A stretch of DNA of 64,000 nucleotides, from contig JAVSMP010000001.1 in the NCBI GenBank assembly GCA_032027145.1, positions 1,268,903-1,332,902 of the forward strand. The letters run 5' to 3'. Source of the DNA: Ignavibacterium sp. Lineage in GTDB: Bacteria > Bacteroidota > Ignavibacteria > Ignavibacteriales > Ignavibacteriaceae. Position numbers and translations under genes: made by a program. Positions 62,776-64,000 of the stretch are shown piece by piece (position 1 is the first letter of the stretch; each line of letters opens with the position of its first letter). A model generated the notes under the pieces. That model did not search any database and was not told the origin of the DNA. It was given only the letters and a program-made list of their open reading frames with translations.

Positions 62776-64000
62776 ATGAACCTATCCGAGCAATACATAG
62801 AAAAATACTTAAGTAAAACTGCTAATTCAGACCTGATAAAACTAAATGGCAAGGTTACCGATGTTATTGGGCTGGTGATTGTTTCAGTTGGACCAAATGT
62901 TTCGCTGGGCGAAGTTTGCACTATTGTAAATAAAAATGGGCAGGAAGTCTGTAAATGCGAAGTAGTTGGTTTTAAAGATGGTAAAGTTCTTTCTATTGCA
63001 TTAGGCGAAGTACACGAAATTTCACCCAAGTGTGAAATCATTGCAAGCGGAAGAAATTTTTCTTTCGGAGTGGGAAAAGAATTGCTCGGAAGAGTAATTG
63101 ACGGACTTGGCAATCCGATTGATGGAAAGGGTGAAATAAAACTTACATCTCTGCGCTCATTGCATAGAGAACCGCCTAATCCGCTTGAAAGAAAAAGAAT
63201 TGATACTGTATTGCAAACAGGAGTTAGGGCAATTGATGGATTGTTAACAGTAGGAAGAGGACAAAGAATCGGCATTTTTGCCGGCAGCGGCGTTGGTAAA
63301 AGTGTAACACTCGGAATGATTGCCAGAAATACTGATGCTGATGTAAATGTAATTACTTTAATTGGTGAAAGAGGAAGAGAAGTAAGAGAATTTATTGAAA
63401 AAGATCTTGGCGAGGAAGGATTAAAAAAATCTGTTGTTATTGCAGCAACAAGTGATAAGTCTGCTCTAGTAAGAATTAAAGGTGCATATCTCGGAACAAC
63501 AATCGCAGAATACTTTCGTGACCTTGGAATGGATGTAGTGCTGATGATGGATTCTGTAACAAGATTTGCAATGGCACAAAGAGAAATTGGATTGACGATT
63601 GGTGAACCGCCGACAACTAAAGGTTATACTCCATCAGTTTTTGCAGCACTTCCTAAATTATTAGAACGGGCTGGCACAACCGATTCAGGATCAATTACCG
63701 GTTTATATGCTGTGCTGGTTGATGGCGATGATATGACTGAGCCGATTGCAGATGCTGTAAGATCAATTTTGGATGGACACATAGTACTGTCCCGCAAACT
63801 TGCAAACAGCGGACAGTTTCCTGCAGTTGATCCGCTCCAAAGTGTAAGCAGGGTTATGCCTGATATAATTACCAAACAACACCGCTACAGAACCATTGTG
63901 TTTAATGAAATTCTTGCTAGTTACAGAGAAGCTGAAGACCTTATTAACATTGGTGCTTATGTAAAAGGAAGTAATCCGCAGATTGATCATGCATTGAATA
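62776..64000 (+). CDS. fliI: Flagellar export ATPase FliI (partial at window edge)
   Basis: The frame opens with ATG at 62776, five bases after the fliH stop, and runs off the right edge with 408 codons visible of about 435-440. MNLSEQYIEKYLSK starts it. Walker A is IGIFAGSGVGKSVTLG (about residues 163-178), followed by LIGERGREVREFIE and the Walker B strand DVVLMMDSVTRFAMAQRE. GEPPTTKGYTPSVFAALPKL, typical for the FliI/YscN family, confirms the call. It energises the type III flagellar export apparatus. Confidence 0.95.
   Translation, partial: MNLSEQYIEKYLSKTANSDLIKLNGKVTDVIGLVIVSVGPNVSLGEVCTIVNKNGQEVCKCEVVGFKDGKVLSIALGEVHEISPKCEIIASGRNFSFGVGKELLGRVIDGLGNPIDGKGEIKLTSLRSLHREPPNPLERKRIDTVLQTGVRAIDGLLTVGRGQRIGIFAGSGVGKSVTLGMIARNTDADVNVITLIGERGREVREFIEKDLGEEGLKKSVVIAATSDKSALVRIKGAYLGTTIAEYFRDLGMDVVLMMDSVTRFAMAQREIGLTIGEPPTTKGYTPSVFAALPKLLERAGTTDSGSITGLYAVLVDGDDMTEPIADAVRSILDGHIVLSRKLANSGQFPAVDPLQSVSRVMPDIITKQHRYRTIVFNEILASYREAEDLINIGAYVKGSNPQIDHALN

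Noticed and set aside
1-64000. CRISPR array, tRNA, rRNA, insertion sequence or prophage
   Set aside because: No short regular repeats with spacers, no tRNA-like cloverleaf or TTCGA arm in intergenic DNA, no transposase or phage genes were found; the only large repeats are the T9SS module and the receptor ends.

Overview
The window reads as a piece of an AT-rich chromosome from the Ignavibacteriota (the Ignavibacterium/Melioribacter side of the Bacteroidota-Chlorobiota group). Two signs point there together. One is a secreted protein with a Por/type IX secretion C-terminal sorting domain that opens with the NYPNPFNPST motif. The other is a large flagellar and chemotaxis gene set, which most Bacteroidota lack. 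No IS element, prophage, CRISPR array, tRNA or rRNA gene was seen.

Layout. 1-2,320 (minus): the start of a TonB-dependent outer-membrane receptor, cut by the window edge, and a T9SS-secreted protein made of two identical 645-bp modules. 2,597-7,194: a methyltransferase, the indolepyruvate oxidoreductase pair iorAB and an aminopeptidase P. 7,349-13,874: two chemoreceptors whose 3' ends and terminators are identical over about 613 bp, cheW and a divergent HDOD gene. 14,010-23,557 (minus): two very large paralogous hybrid histidine kinases with seven PAS domains each. 23,929-30,180: a zinc/manganese-type ABC importer (znuBCA) that overlaps lgt, then topA and yidD. 30,324-41,631 (plus): mtgA, a membrane coiled-coil protein of unknown function, and three large genes directly before the flagellin gene: a nucleotidyltransferase-TPR protein, a three-domain glycosyltransferase and a GT2-TPR protein. 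41,793-45,349: flagellin, fliS, fliD, a FlgN-like chaperone and flgM. 45,457-47,558: an FlrB/FlrC-like pair, a soluble kinase and a sigma-54 activator. 48,048-50,541: a periplasmic TonB-C protein and a third chemoreceptor. 50,975-57,967: a chemotaxis operon (HEAT protein, cheR, two REC proteins, cheZ, cheA, cheB and a small unknown). 58,089 to the end: the basal-body operon flgB, flgC, a small unknown, fliE, fliF, fliG, fliH, fliI (fliI runs off the end).

Regulation. The intergenic DNA suggests a two-tier flagellar hierarchy. Sigma-54-like boxes (GG-Y-ATTAT-NN-TTG) lie 25-40 nt before the che operon and before flgB, which fits the adjacent sigma-54 activator. Sigma-28-like boxes (TAAA-N15-NNCGATAA) lie before fliC and cheW, with further matches before the HDOD gene, the TonB-C/MCP pair, one hybrid kinase and the membrane coiled-coil gene; this fits the presence of FlgM. 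One more sigma-28-like box faces a terminator with no ORF between them, a candidate small RNA.

The most interesting parts are the probable flagellin-modification locus at 33,116-41,631, the twin FliM-like peptides at the CheZ C terminus, the reconstructed promoter network, and two recent homogenised repeats (in the T9SS protein and in the chemoreceptors). All functions are assigned from motifs read by eye; no database search was run.
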